Assembly: GCA_033557465.1 (NCBI GenBank)
Contig: CM066033.1
Location: 906,590,808-906,654,807, forward strand
DNA: 64,000 nt
Origin: Ichthyophis bannanicus
Taxonomy: Eukaryota > Chordata > Amphibia > Gymnophiona > Ichthyophiidae
Direction of reading: 5' to 3'
Notes under the pieces: generated by a model
What the model saw: the letters and a program-made list of their open reading frames with translations, nothing else
What the model was told of the DNA's origin: nothing
Database searches by the model: none
In this document: piece after piece, positions 21,076 to 32,352 of the stretch
Layout: every line of letters begins with the position of its first letter
Numbering within the stretch: position 1 is the first letter of the stretch
Translations under genes and position numbers: made by a program

Positions 21076-22135
21076 TCAAGCATAGGAGGGGCCTGCCAAA
21101 CCGGACCGAAGCACCACTCTCCCTAAACCGGCATCTGCCGCTGCCTGAACATTCAACCTGTAGTACTTGGCGAAAGTATGCAGAGACCACCAAGTAGCCG
21201 CCCTGCAAATTTCCAGCAGAGGAACTAAGCTAAACTCCGCCCACGAAGCGGCTTGAGCCCGCGTAGAATGAGCTCGGAAACTGACTGGAACTTGCCTTCC
21301 TTTTAGGATGTACGCTGAAGCAATGGCCTCCCTGATCCACCTGGAAATAGAAGCCTTGGCCACCGCTTCTCCCATGCGCGACCCCCCGAATAAAACAAGC
21401 AAACGCTCCAACTTGCGGAACGACTTCATACGCTTGAGATAGCGCTTCAGAATTCTTCGTACATCCAGGCAGTGCAACCGCGCATCTCCCTCCCCTTGCC
21501 CCAAACCAGCCAAGGAAGGGAGAGACACCGACTGATTTATATGAAACAGAGTGACCACCTTGGGCAAAAATGACAGAACTGTCCGCAAAACTACCTTCTC
21601 TTTGAAGAAAACGAGGAAGGGTGGACAACACGACAACATTTGCAACTCCGACAGCCGCCTGGCTGAGCAAATAGCCACTACGAAAACTGTTTTAAGCGTC
21701 ACATCCTTTAGTGACGCACCTTCCTCTGGTTCGTACGGCACCCCCGTCAAGGAATCCAACACTAGATTGAGATCCCAAGGAGACACCGCCGACCTCTGTT
21801 GCAGCCGAAGACGACTTACTGCCTTCAGAAATCAGACCACATCTGGGTGTTCGCCTAACGCTTTACCTATAATCTTGCCCCTGTAACATGAGATAGCTGC
21901 TACCTGCACCCGCAAGGAGCTGGCTGCGAGGCCCTTCTCCAAACTGGCCTGCCAAAAATTTCAGCACCTCCGGAATGGCCATTTTCAAGGGTCTCTTCCG
22001 CCAAACATTACACCAGTTCTCGAAAATGCGCCATATACTCACCTACGCTAAACAGGTAGAACGCATGCGCACCTTTAACAAGGTTGAAATCACTGCCCCT
22101 GAATATCCTCTCTTACATAGCCTTGCCCTTTCAAT
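21076..22135 (-). pseudogene. DIRS-B tyrosine recombinase
   Basis: Frame 21076-21786 keeps the catalytic part: Arg in SARRLSEL, His and Arg in HSTR, Tyr in KYYRLN, plus the SWAEFSLVPLLEICRAATWWSLHTF context. The N-terminal core-binding part lies upstream in other frames (to 22135, with LAIERARLCKRGYS), separated by stops near 21790-21840. It integrates DIRS circles when intact; this copy is broken in its N-terminal half. Confidence 0.8.
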
Positions 22136-24535
22136 AGCTAGGCCGTAAGCGAGAACCGATCCACTTGTGGCATTCTCAGTGGCCCTTGACTGAGAAGATC
22201 CTCTCTTAACAGTAGGCGCCAAGGGTGATCTGCCAGTAACCAAATGAGATCAGCATACCACGGCCTCCGCGGCCAGTCCGTAGCTATCAGGACCACCAAG
22301 CCCTGATGCGCCTCTATCCTATCTATAGGAGTGGAGGAGTGGCCTAGTGGTTGGGGCAAGGTACTTCAGGCCGGAAGGTCGGGGGTTCAAATCCCACTAG
22401 AGGACAGCAACCTTGGGCCGGAAGGACTGGGGATTCTAGTCCCACAGGTGCTCCTTGTGGTCTTGGGCAAGCCACTTAACACTCCATAGCCCATGTTCCC
22501 TGTAAAATAGTTATCTCCAAGTTATAATGCCCTGTTCAATGTAATTTCAGTTTGTTCAATGTAAACCGCACTGATGCAGAATAGCGCGGTATATAAGAGA
22601 ATGTAAATAAAATAAATAAATCCTTTGAAGAACCCTGCCTATAAGCGCCCACGGAGGGCATACATACAGCATATATACATACATACACACACACACACAT
22701 ACAGCAACCTCTCCATGGGCCACCGTTGAACTAGGGCATCTAGGACCACTGACATCCTTTCGTTTCTTCTGCTGAAGAATCAAATCATCTTGGCCAACTC
22801 CCAGCACACCATCTGGTCCTTAATAGGCAATCCCCAGTGGTGCTCTACCTGCTCGTAGACCTTCTGGCTGAGCTCCCACTCGCTGTGATCCACCTTGCAC
22901 CTGCTGAGGTAGTCGGCCGTGATGTTGCCACTCCGGCCACGTGTTGAGCCGATAGAGCTAACAGATGAGCCTCGGCCCATAGTAAGATGCTTTCTGCCTC
23001 CTCTTCCAGTAGAGGGCTGCTCATGCCGCCTTGCCAGATGATGTAGGCCACAGCTGTCACACTGTCTGAAAGAACTCTGACCACCCTCCCGCAAACCCAA
23101 CGCAGGAATGCTCTGAGAGCCAGGGATACTGCCCGTAACTCCAACCTGTTGATGGACCACTGAGATTCCTGGACACTCCAGAGTCCCTAAGAAAAGTGCC
23201 CCTCACAGTGCGCCCCCCAGCCTGACAGGCTCGCGTCCGTCGTCACCTGAACCCACAGTGGAGCTTTGAGGGGCATTCCCTTCTCTAGATTTCCCGGCGA
23301 GAGCCACCACTGTAGGCTCTCCTTGGTCACTGACGCACAGGGTAGTGTCACTGACAAGAGCTGATTCTGATGGGATCAGCGACGAAGCAGAGATCGCTGG
23401 AGCGGACGCATGTGGGCCCTGGCCCAGGAACCAGCTCCAATGTCGCTGCCATAGTCCCCCGAATCTGTAGGCAGTGCCATGCCGAGGGTGCCTGCCGAGC
23501 TATAAACTCCCGCACTAGGCATCAGAAGCTTTCTGCCCTCTGAACTGGCAGGAACACCCTGCCCGCGAGCGTATCGCACCATGCCCTCAAATACTCTATC
23601 ACCTGAACGGCACCAGCCTGCTCTTTGATAGATTTATCACCCATCCTAACTTCGGAGAAATCCGACCACCCTGTCGGTTGCCTTCCAACTCTTCTCTTTG
23701 GACTTGACCCTGATCAACCAATCGTCTAGGTAAGGATGGACCAGAATACCTTCTTCGCGTAGAGCCACTGCTGCTACCACCACCATCACCTTGGTGAAAA
23801 TACGCGGGACCGCTGCCAAACCGAACGGCAGGGCCTGAAACTGAAAATTCCCCTTTGACACCGCGAAGCATAGAAACTGCTGATGTACCTCTCTGATGAG
23901 AATATGTAAATATGCCTCGGTGAGGTTGAGGGAGGTTAGGTACTCCCCCTGCCGTACCGCCACTATCACGGACTTCAGAGTTTTCATATGAAAATGAGGA
24001 ACCCGAAGACAGCGATTGACTCGCTTGAGGGTACAACAAAATAAATGGAGTATTGACCACAGCCACATTGATCTTTTGGCACTAGTATGACCGCTCCTAA
24101 GGCTAAAAGTCTTGTCAAGATCTCCTCCACCGCTACCTGCTTGGCCAGCGATTTCCAAGGAGACTGGACGAATGATGGGAGAACCGATCTCGCAACCTCT
24201 AGGGCATAACCGTCTCGTACAACCTCCAAGATCCATTGGTCGGACGTGACACAGGCCCAGGTGGGAAAGAACTGCCGTAGATATCCCCCTACTGGCAGAA
24301 CACTCCCCCGAGCCAACGCTGTCTCATTGTGGTTTCCTCGGGCCAGAGGTGGCCGAAGAGGCCCCAAAACCTCTTCCTGTACCTCGAAACCCCCGGAATC
24401 CTTGACGAGCCAGCCTAGGCCTCCGGACATCCCTCTGTTGTGACTGCCTGACCAGGGAAGCGACTGTTTAGGTCTGTCTTCCGGAAGCCTGCCACCCTTA
24501 GACTCACCTAGGTCCTTCACTAACTTTTCCAAATC
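22136..24535 (-). pseudogene. DIRS-B pol: RT, RNase H, methyltransferase
   Basis: Broken minus frames are recognisable by comparison with DIRS-C: RT in 23646-24236 (SLNLTEAYLHILI, where the first catalytic Asp of the DIRS-C SLDLTEAY block has become Asn; FGLAAVPRIFTKVM; HPYLDDWLI), RNase H in 22845-23144 (MELRAVSLAL, VLSDSVTAVAY where DIRS-C has VLSDNASTVAY), and methyltransferase with the APDWPRRPWY-like block near 22.27 kb. The SINE at 22321-22619 interrupts the methyltransferase. The N-terminal piece 23984-24532 joins gag-end and pol-start sequence. Confidence 0.8.
22321..22619 (+). mobile_element. tRNA-derived SINE with CORE-like body and L2-like tail
   Basis: The RNA polymerase III A box TGGCCTAGTGG is at 22340-22350 and the B box GGTTCAAATCC at 22384-22394. 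The body (CTTGGGCAAGCCACTTAAC..., then TGTAAAATAG) resembles the core of CORE/MIR-type SINEs. The 3' end has the L2-type AAACCGC...GCGGTATATAAG stem and an AATAAA-rich tail, so an L2 would mobilise it. The flanking ATCCT at 22316-22320 and 22620-22624 fits a target duplication. The tRNA-related head is partly duplicated (see findings). Confidence 0.85.
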
Positions 24536-26400
24536 TTCCCCAAAAAAGCAGCTTACCCTTTAAGGGCAGTCTGCTAAGACGAGCTTTGGAAGAACCATAT
24601 GCCGCCCAGTTGCGGAGCCAAAGGTATCTACGAGCCGCCACTACAGAAGCCATATTTTTGACAAACTTCTAATGAGATCATATTGTCTATCCGCCAGATA
24701 GGCCGCCCCAGACTCAATTCTCGACACTTCTCTCTGTGGCTCTACCAGAGGCTCCCCAACCACTTGGAGCTGTTGGGACCATCTCAGACAAGCCTGGGCT
24801 ACCCAAGCCCCGCACACCTACGCTTGCAGGGCCAGAGCACTCACATCAAAGGCTTGCTTCAGCAAAGTGTCTAGCTTCCTGTCCTGGACATCCTTAAGGG
24901 CTGCACTGCCCTCCACCGGGATGGTAGTCTTCTTGGTCACTGCCGATACCACCGCATTCACCCTGGGTGACTTCAACAGCTCCTTTTCAGTTTACGGCAA
25001 AGGGTACAAACGCGACATTGATCGCACTCCTCAATCCGGCCTCCGGTTGATCCCACTCCTCTTGAATCATCTGCCGAACCACCCTGTGGACTGTAAAGAC
25101 TCAGATTTTCTAACAGCATGAATCAACGGATCTTCCAGAGTCTCATCCTCTGCAGGAACCCCTGCGGCCATGTTGAGAACCTTCAAGGATTCTCCAATCA
25201 AAGCCGGCAACTCTTCGACGAAAGACTCTCACAATTCTCGCCTGCTCTTCTGGAATCTCACCTTCCTCTAGCTCATCTTCCTCTTCCCCCATCTCTTGAT
25301 CAGAGACCCCTTTTTCTAGCGCCTCCGAACCAGGGGAAAGGGGTTCCTCTTCCACCTCTGTTCTAGAAAGCTTGGAGAGCATTTCCTTTTCTAGAATCGA
25401 CTTGCTCTCCACCTCACGCTTCCGTGTGCGCCCCTAATCCCCCTGTTGACACATATAGAATGCTTTGTGTGGAAGCAGGACAAACTTCGGAGAAAAATCT
25501 CCACAGAGACCTTCGTCCCCTGCAGAGGTCCCAGGTTGTAGCTGAGACGGGCCTTGCTGCTCCGAATCCAAGGCTGGGAGAGACCTCTCCTGACTTCTTG
25601 AGACACAGCTTCCAGTTGATTCTGGGGCCTGCTACCCTGGAGCCCCTGTTCTACCGAGGCCGCCTCCAAGGCGCAGCCTCTACACACCTGTGTCCGAAAC
25701 AGCCTCTCTGAACTCCGCAGAGCAAACCATGCTGCCGTGCAGGCATCTTGACAGCCCAACTTTTTTTTTTTTTTTTTTAAACAGCAAGGGTACCCTAAAA
25801 ACTAACGGAAAACCCACTAACATATATATAGCAATATCTCCACATCAATAAATATATACACACACATACACATACACATATATACACACACATACACACA
25901 CACACATACACATATACACACTACAATCAGTGAAAAGTATTTAAAAGTTGCAGAACCAACTTTTCTGCCCTCTGCACTGCTGTTTTTCAAAAACAAACAG
26001 CTTTCCCCCTTACAGCAAGGCTGCCTGCTTGCTGCCCTGCCACACACCCGGCCTGCAACTCAGACGCGCGAAAAATGTGCAAAACCAACGGGGAGACCAA
26101 AACTTTACTTTCCCCTTCACCTCTGGGTTCGCAGAGCGTTTCACCGCGGCCTCGGGATCACCTGCCTTCTTCGCGGCTAGTCTGCCCCGCTCTGCTGCAC
26201 TCTCTTATCTCATTTCCGCCAAACTTCACGACGCTGCTCTTGTGCCTCCGTCTTCCCGCCCTCGTGCTCAGCCGCTTCTAGGGTTTCGGCAACGAGGCGG
26301 TAGCCAGCACAAGAGGCCCTTCCCGCAGTGGATCCGGTAGCACTGAAACCTTGCCGGACCACCGCCTCAGCGATTACTTTTTTTTTTTTGCGCACAGCAC
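24536..26400 (-). pseudogene. DIRS-B gag, heavily decayed
   Basis: Minus frames 25143-25412 (acidic EEDELEEGEIPEEQARIVRVFRR, comparable to DELEDGELPDSEQQSRVVRIFRR in DIRS-C) and scattered shorter pieces at 24.5-25.1 kb match the DIRS-C gag in order. Stops and indels occur throughout. The 5' leader contains a (CA/TA)n microsatellite at about 25840-25922 and a T run near 25760. Confidence 0.65.
25840..25922. repeat. (CA)n/(TA)n microsatellite
   Basis: An imperfect run of ACACAC and ATACAC units lies in the DIRS-B leader. Confidence 0.85.
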
Positions 26401-26747
26401 TGCCTCGGGCCGCAGCAAAACTCCTCCGATCCCACTCTGAATGTAAGGGGGGAGGGGGCAGAGGAGAATCTTACTGGATCCTGACCGTCAAATCAAATAA
26501 AATTGTAAAGGATTAGGAAATAAATGAAACAAAAAATCCCTTCTAAACCTAAGCCTCTCCAGTAAGCCCCTTTTTCTCTGGCTTACTGCTCCTTCAGCTG
26601 CATTGGAGACTGAGTATACTGAAGCTGGTGGGTGGTGCCAGTGATATATATATCCTGATGTCAAAGAATGACGTACTCAGTCTCCAAGCTGTACGAAGAG
26701 GAGCACAACCCAGAAGAAAGGGACTGGACTGGGGAGACGCTTAGGAA

Positions 26748-26995
26748 AATATATTAAACAAGAAAAAACGTTTTCCAGGGACGAAACACACAGCCAAAGG
26801 ACTCTGCAGAAAAAGGGAGACAGAGTAAGATGGCACCCTTGGGTGGGAAGGGGACCACGCATGCGTGGTATCATTCCCAAAGGCTTTCTTTGAAAGCTGG
26901 GGAAATGCTCCACACGGGATCCATCGGTGCCAACGTCATCCATATGAGAGGACAGACTTCCTACTTGCTCTTGGAGAATGAGAGGTTTCCAGATT
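26748..26995 (-). mobile_element. DIRS-D2 5' leader and outer terminal repeat (other side of DIRS-B)
   Basis: This matches 780-1012 and about 39100-39322 in the other DIRS-D copies: CTCTGCAGAAAAAGGGAGA, then GATGGCACCCTTGGG, AAAGGCTTTCTTTGAAAG, and the outer edge GACTTCCTACTTG. With 19742-20492 it forms one DIRS-D fragment opened by DIRS-B. Confidence 0.8.
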
Positions 26996-27604
26996 GCTAC
27001 AAGCAATGTTGTTTACAGTGAAGGGACACCATATTTAAGGTATTTGCTTACAATTATTGCTCTTCTCAAAACAGCTCAAAGTGAGATATAAACTAATACC
27101 AATATCAATCAAAAATGAGGTGCATCAATATCTAAATCATACCAAGCCCATCATGTCCGAGGAAGCCCAGGTTCTATTTTGCTATTTAACATAAGCTCGG
27201 AAAACCCATCAGGCAAATCAATGCTCAACATTAGTGGATTGAGGCACCATCCTAGGAATCTCTCTGCCCAGAGGTTTAGGAGAGTTACATCTGCTTCAGA
27301 AAACCACCTTTATATTTCCTACAGTCTGATCCTTCAGCTAAAGTTCTGTGAGCAGGGAGTGCGTTGCAACATCTTTTATTGGAACAATGTAAGTTATTTA
27401 AAAGTGCTGGTGTGCCTGAGCTTCTGAGTGATCATAAGTCAATTCTTGATATGTACAGTGTGTGGGGAACTGATTTAATTGCTTTTTTCACTAATTGTCC
27501 ATCTCTTTGCAACTAGCGAGCTGCTGCTGATTCCACAAGACACTTGACTGAACTTCTGATACCTGTGCACAAACATTACACAAATCCTACCAGTATCACA
27601 TTAC
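26996..27604. other. CAD intron sequence, no feature seen
   Basis: This non-repetitive-looking sequence is downstream (in gene direction) of the CAD exon. I found no second exon, RNA gene or recognisable repeat in it. Confidence 0.5.
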
Positions 27605-27826
27605 CGTGATGCAGTTGTTGTAGGCATCTCGAACAACCTCATACTCTATTTCCTTCCAGCCCTTCAGGGACTTGTCCACGAGCACCTGTGTGGTGTGGGC
27701 AAAGGCCTGGCAAACCAAAGTGGTCAGCTCTTCTTTGGTGTTGGCAAATCCAGAACCCAAACCTCCAAGGGCATAGGCAGATCGCACCAGCACAGGGTAG
27801 CCCAGTCTCTCAGCCGCAGCCTGTGC
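27605..27826 (-). CDS. CAD: CAD, one internal exon of the carbamoyl-phosphate synthetase domain
   Basis: CAD is the cytosolic trifunctional enzyme for the first three steps of pyrimidine synthesis. This exon codes 74 residues in phase 0 ([13 protein letters not shown]..., [28 protein letters not shown], ending NNCIT), part of the ATP-grasp fold of the first synthetase half. The glycine-rich GGLGSG loop and the [11 protein letters not shown] strand are conserved. A CTCTCTCTAG acceptor precedes it and a GTAATG donor follows it on the minus strand, at 27828-27827 and 27604-27603. The alternative is CPS1, but residues such as FANTKEEL and [18 protein letters not shown] fit CAD better. No damage is seen. 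Neighbouring exons were not found in this window. Confidence 0.88.
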
Positions 27827-28556
27827 CTAGAGAGAGAAAAAAAAATGGGAAAATTAAGAAGCTACACTTCACACACTGTCCGTCTGTGATGAGCTGCCAA
27901 CAGAATGATCTGGCAATTCGCTCTTACCCATTTCATTTGGCAGGAAAACACTACAGAAATGCATGCCCATTGCTTATATTTTTTTTGGCCTACTTGGCAT
28001 ATTCCCCTTCCACCCCCCCCCCCCCAACCTGGTTAGCACATATACCAGTCTCCCATCCTACTGTATACAATGCAGAAGAGGATACGGAGGAGGGTAGAGA
28101 GATAACATGAGTCAGTACTCAATTCCATTCTCACTGGCTTCCCAGCTGCTAGCTCAGATCTGTGAGCTGCATTTTGTTAGCATGGGGCACATCACATGCT
28201 GCTCCCCTCTCACAGTACAGTAGAAGTAAACTTCAACTGGTCAGCAAATCTGAACTGAAAAATTGAGGCCTGCTTGGTGGCAGTGAACATCACTATATCA
28301 ACCATAAGCAAATGTGGCATTGTAATTGAAAAAACAAATGGGGAAAACATATAGAACATGAATCAGGGAAGTCTTTCCAACGCCACCATATGCGTATGTG
28401 TGCACGCATACATGAACACCCCATCTATATCTGCACTGCCTTCATATACCATCTCTCTGTTTTGTCTATATCTGTTTATGTGCATCTCTCTCTCCATTTC
28501 ATTTCTGTATGTGTATGTATCTTTGGGGCTGCTATGTTTGTATTAAGTTTGTATAT
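27827..28556. other. CAD intron sequence, no feature seen
   Basis: This includes a C run near 28013-28025 and T/C-rich low-complexity sequence at 28430-28520. I see no exon or repeat family before the L2 that starts at 28557. Confidence 0.5.
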
Positions 28557-31371
28557 AAGCCTAACTCACCCCTGAAAACCTGGGGCACATTCAACACCCC
28601 ATCCACAGAGCAGCTCTCCCACATCACAGCAATCAATACAAGCACTGCTCCTACAGACCCTTGCCCAGTGACTTGGATCAAAGCCATCAAATCAAGCTTT
28701 ATCCGCACCATACACAACATGGTGCACAGCTCTCTGATACAAGGGATCATGCCAAATCAACTAAAGCTCACCATGATAAGACCTATCCCAAAGAAAACCA
28801 CACTCGATAAGAACAATCCAGCAGCATACAGACCGATCTCAAGCTTACCCCTACTGGCAAAAATAATTGAAAAGGCAGTACAGCACCAACTACAAGAACA
28901 CATTGACAAACACGCTCCATTGGACATCAACCAACACGGATTCCGCCCCAACAATGGGGTTGAAACACTCCTGATATACCTCTTCAACAACATTCTCCGC
29001 CTCACAGACAACACCAAAAAAGGAATCCTAATGATCTTCATCGACATTTCATCAGCATTTGACACAGTGGATCACAAAACTCTACTGGAAAGATTACATA
29101 AAATCGGGTTACATGGATCCACCCTGAAATGATTCCACTCATACATAACCGACAGATACAGGTCAAGGTAGGCCACAACACCTCCCGACCCATAAAAGTC
29201 CTACAAGGAGTACCACTAGGATCGGCCCTATCAACACTTCTATTCAACCTCTACATACAGCCAATATTTATTTATTTATTTAAACGTATTTCTATACCGC
29301 CTTATCCTGCAATCAAGGCGGTCTGAACAGCAAACAATCAATACGATACAGGGTATAGTGTGTACATGCAGTGAGTAGTGTATTTATTTATTTATACATC
29401 TTTTCTATACCGCCACTTCCAGCGATCAGTGGCGGTTTACAGGTAACAAACTTTAATAATAGAGTACTATTATTTTACATAGAACAGATTTAGAACAATG
29501 AACATTCAACTATTAAATGTAACTCAAAAAATACAATGAGATAACAGGCTACCAACAGTATATCAACAGTAATGGGATATATTTACATTAAATTACAGTT
29601 ATTCACATTAGCGACAAGTAATTGCTTTCAAAGAGTAAGCTTAACTAGGTGAGCAATGTGAATGTGTGGGAAAGATTTTATGCCTTGTCTAGGTAGGGTC
29701 AGTGAGTGACTGATGATCGGTGGTTTTCTCTGTGTTAGGATTATCTTCAATGTGGAGGTTATTGTAGTGCAGAGTAAATAGATGGGTTTTTAGATTTTTT
29801 CTAAATAATTGAAGGTCCTTGATTTCTCTGATTTCAGACGGGAGGTTGTTCCATAACGTAGGGGCGAAGTATGAGAAAGCTGTGTTGCTTGTCTTCTGAC
29901 TTGTCTTTCGAATAGAATCAGGGACTTGTAACGTGTGAAGGTTTATTCTTCGTCTTGATCTATTTTCATGTGGGATGTTGATGAGCGTAGATAAGAAGGA
30001 TGGAGCTATATTATTAAAGATCTTAAATGTATTGACTAAGGACTTATAGATGATTCTGCATGAGACGGGTAACCAATGGAGAGCGTAGAGAATCGGAGAT
30101 ATATGCGTGTGAGTGTGTCTGGACATTGATTCTTGTGGTGCTATTTACAGCGTGCACTATTTACAATGCTATGGGTATCAGTTCCTTGCTTAATTACAAT
30201 TATAGTGACATGTGGGTGGAATTGAGGTGTGACAATATGCGACATCATGAAAGAGCACAACATACAATATACAATCTACGCCGATGACATCATGATATAC
30301 ACACCTATCACAGTCGACAACCCGGACTACTCCAAAATAAACTGTCTCATACACATGACCAGATGGTTTCAAAACAACCACCTCACAATAAACTACAGCA
30401 AGACTGAGGCACTAATCATCACTCGAAACGCTGACTTCATCCCTCCACCCAACATCAAGATAGAAGACACAACCATACCCATAAAAGCGGAAGTAAAGTA
30501 CCTCGGAGTGACCCTGGACAAGGAGCTGAATTTCCAATCACACATAAGCAGAACCACCAAAAGCGCATATGACAGGATGAGACTCAGACGACTTAAGCCC
30601 CTCCTCGCCCTAGAGCACTTCCGTAGAGTCTGCCACGCACTAATAACACCACTACTAGACTTCTGCAACCCAATCTACCTTGGTCTATCAAAACAAACCC
30701 TCAGACCGCTGCAATTGGCACAGAACACAGCGGCCCACATAATATCTGGCACAACACCACAAGAACACATCACACTCATACTGAAAGATCTACACTGCCT
30801 CCCAATCAGCTCACACATAAAATACAAGACAGTCAAACATCTTCAAGATCAAACACACATCAGCCCTCAGCCTACATACATTCATACAACCTGAAACAAG
30901 CACATGACCAAGGAGAAGAGGCACATCCAATCGCATAAATACCCCAAAGGACCTCATCAAGACCCGCAAGGACACCGCGGAACGAGCACTCTCCCTGGCT
31001 GCCCCAGCAATTTGGAACACCCTCCCAGACGTACATACGACAGACCTCAAAGACTTTCACAAGCAGCTGAAGACAACACTATTCACTGAACACTATGGAC
31101 ACGTCACATGAACTACTCACCAAGAAAGAACAAGAGACCCCCCCCCCCCACCCCTGACCCTTGTATATAAGAATGTATAATAGCCCACGATGTATAATAG
31201 CGCACGATGTAGACAGCTCAACAAGAATCAAATGCACACCACCACAAGCACACATGTATCACTGCATGAAAACACATGAACACACTTATGATTGTTTGCA
31301 GTGGAGTTCGCCTTGATTGAAGGAGAAGGCGGTATAGAAATACTGTTAAATAAATAAATGTTTATACATGC
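28557..31371 (+). mobile_element. L2-clade LINE (L2-3), 5'-truncated, split by minus-strand L2 sequence
   Basis: This is the same subfamily as L2-1. RT frames are 28509-29132 (AYRPISSLPLL, QHGFRPNNGVETLLIYL, IFIDISSAFDTVDH) and, after the insertion, 30229-30894 (YADDIMIYTPI, LDFCNPIYLGL). The 3' end has the CGCCTTGATTGAAGG...AAGGCGG hairpin and an AATAAA tail at 31355-31371. The endonuclease is missing. An insertion at 29268-30232 separates LYIQPI from CDIMKEHN. A TGA replaces Trp in the stretch LKWFHSY near 29131, and other indels are present. Confidence 0.88.
29268..30232 (-). mobile_element. Minus-strand L2 sequences inserted in L2-3
   Basis: Two L2 tails stand in a row: 29268-29385 (hairpin CCGCCTTATCCTGCAATCAAGGCGG) and 29386-30232 (hairpin around CCGCCACTTCC...GTGGCGG, then RT C-terminus in frame 29689-30126 with LYALHWLPVSCRIIYK and LWNNLPSEI). 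The whole is bounded by CAATAT at 29262-29267 and 30233-30238, a perfect 6-base target duplication. The two pieces belong to different L2 subfamilies. Confidence 0.85.
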
Positions 31372-31628
31372 TTGGGCATGTCAGTGTGTGTGTGTGCGTG
31401 CATGTGTGTATGTACCTGTGATGAGGAAAGAAAATGAGAAGTTAGGGATAGCTGAAAGGTGTAATTCTGTAACCATTGTTACTGAAATCAGTGTTCCAAT
31501 GCAGCAGCTGTTCCAACTCCTTTACCCGAAGAAATTAATTTGGCATGTTTTTTTGGGGGAAGGGGGTCAGTGATTTCTAAAGCAAAGTAACTTCCCACAG
31601 TTCACCACCTCCTTACCTGTATCTACAG
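31372..31628. other. Unassigned, with a short (TG)n tract
   Basis: A TGTGTG-rich stretch lies at about 31382-31412. The rest shows no recognisable feature. Confidence 0.5.
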
Positions 31629-31825
31629 CAGGGGTTCTTAAGCCCAGACCTCAGGAAGATACCTATCTCAGTCAGGTTTTCAGGATAACCACAATGAATA
31701 AGCATGAGAAAGATCTGCATTCCATAGAAACAATGCATGCAAATTTCTCTCATGCATATTCATTGTGGTTATCCTGAAAACCTGACTACCTAGGTGTGTC
31801 CCAAGGACTGGGTTAAGAACCCCTG
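31629..31825. mobile_element. hAT-like MITE, 197 bases, strongly palindromic
   Basis: Terminal inverted repeats CAGGGGTTCTTAA and TTAAGAACCCCTG (one or two mismatches further in) enclose a second pair of long inverted arms (GTCAGGTTTTCAGGATAACC at about 31670 and its complement at about 31775). CAGGGG ends suit the hAT superfamily. The flanking 8-mers ATCTACAG (31621-31628) and GTCTTCAG (31826-31833) agree at 6 of 8 positions, as expected of an aged 8-base target duplication. There is no coding capacity, so a hAT transposase elsewhere would be needed. Confidence 0.8.
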
Positions 31826-32093
31826 GTCTTCAGAGAAAGCGTAGTTACTCACCTGTAGCAGGTACTCTCTGGGGAGAGCAGGAATCAGACCTCACATACG
31901 GGTGACATCGATGCCGACAGAGCCCTCACGGAAGCAGCCCCCAGCTTTCAAAGAAAGCCTTTGGGAGATGCCACCATGCATGCGTGATCCCCCTTCCCGC
32001 CCAAGGGTGCCATCTAGCTCAGTCAGATGACATAGCTAAAAGACGGCAAAAAATAAAAGATGGTAAAGGAACAACTCCAAGGGGAGGAGGGAC

Positions 32094-32166
32094 GGTTGTG
32101 AGAACCAATTCCTGCTGTCCCCAGAGGACTCCTGTTACAGGTGAGTAACTACATTTTCTCCGGGAA
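32094..32166. repeat. DIRS-D1 internal complementary region
   Basis: The left part (CCTGCTGTCCCCAGAGGACT...GGTGAGTAACTAC) is the reverse complement of the left outer end at 31841-31900. It is followed by TTCTCCGGGAAC, the reverse complement of the DIRS-D right edge as preserved at about 1000-1012. The right half is shortened after GGGAAC. Confidence 0.75.
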
Positions 32167-32352
32167 CTCCCCAGCTCCAGCTACCGAAAGCGCATAGCAA
32201 AAACAGGGGCTCCTTCACGGGGAGCCACAAGCAGCAGCAAGTGAGTCTGTGTCCACAGACTGCAATAGGACCCGTGTCCGATGAAACCAGCACTCCAGTA
32301 GCCTGAACACAGAAGGGATGGAGGGGTAGGAGTTGCCTAAACCCCGAAAAAG

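Larger units (their letters stand above)
20493..26747 (-). mobile_element. DIRS-B: complete-length but decayed DIRS element inside DIRS-D2
   Basis: Inverted terminal repeats lie at about 20493-20690 and 26580-26747 (shared blocks GAGACTGAGTA, ATATATATC, ACCACCCACCAGCTTCAG and complements). On the minus strand the order is gag, pol, recombinase, ICR. The outer edges are separated from DIRS-D2 sequence at both sides. A SINE sits in the methyltransferase region. The genes contain many indels, so this copy is older than DIRS-A1 and DIRS-C. Confidence 0.9.

Noticed and set aside
22333..22445. A functional tRNA gene
   Set aside because: A and B boxes are present but no complete cloverleaf follows, the B-box region is duplicated, and a CORE-like body with L2 tail follows; it is a SINE.
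25817..26047. Cys/Val-rich minus frame over the microsatellite
   Set aside because: It is a translation of the (CA)n tract.
27605..27826. CPS1 (mitochondrial carbamoyl-phosphate synthetase) instead of CAD
   Set aside because: The variable positions of the exon ([31 protein letters not shown]) agree with CAD better than with CPS1.
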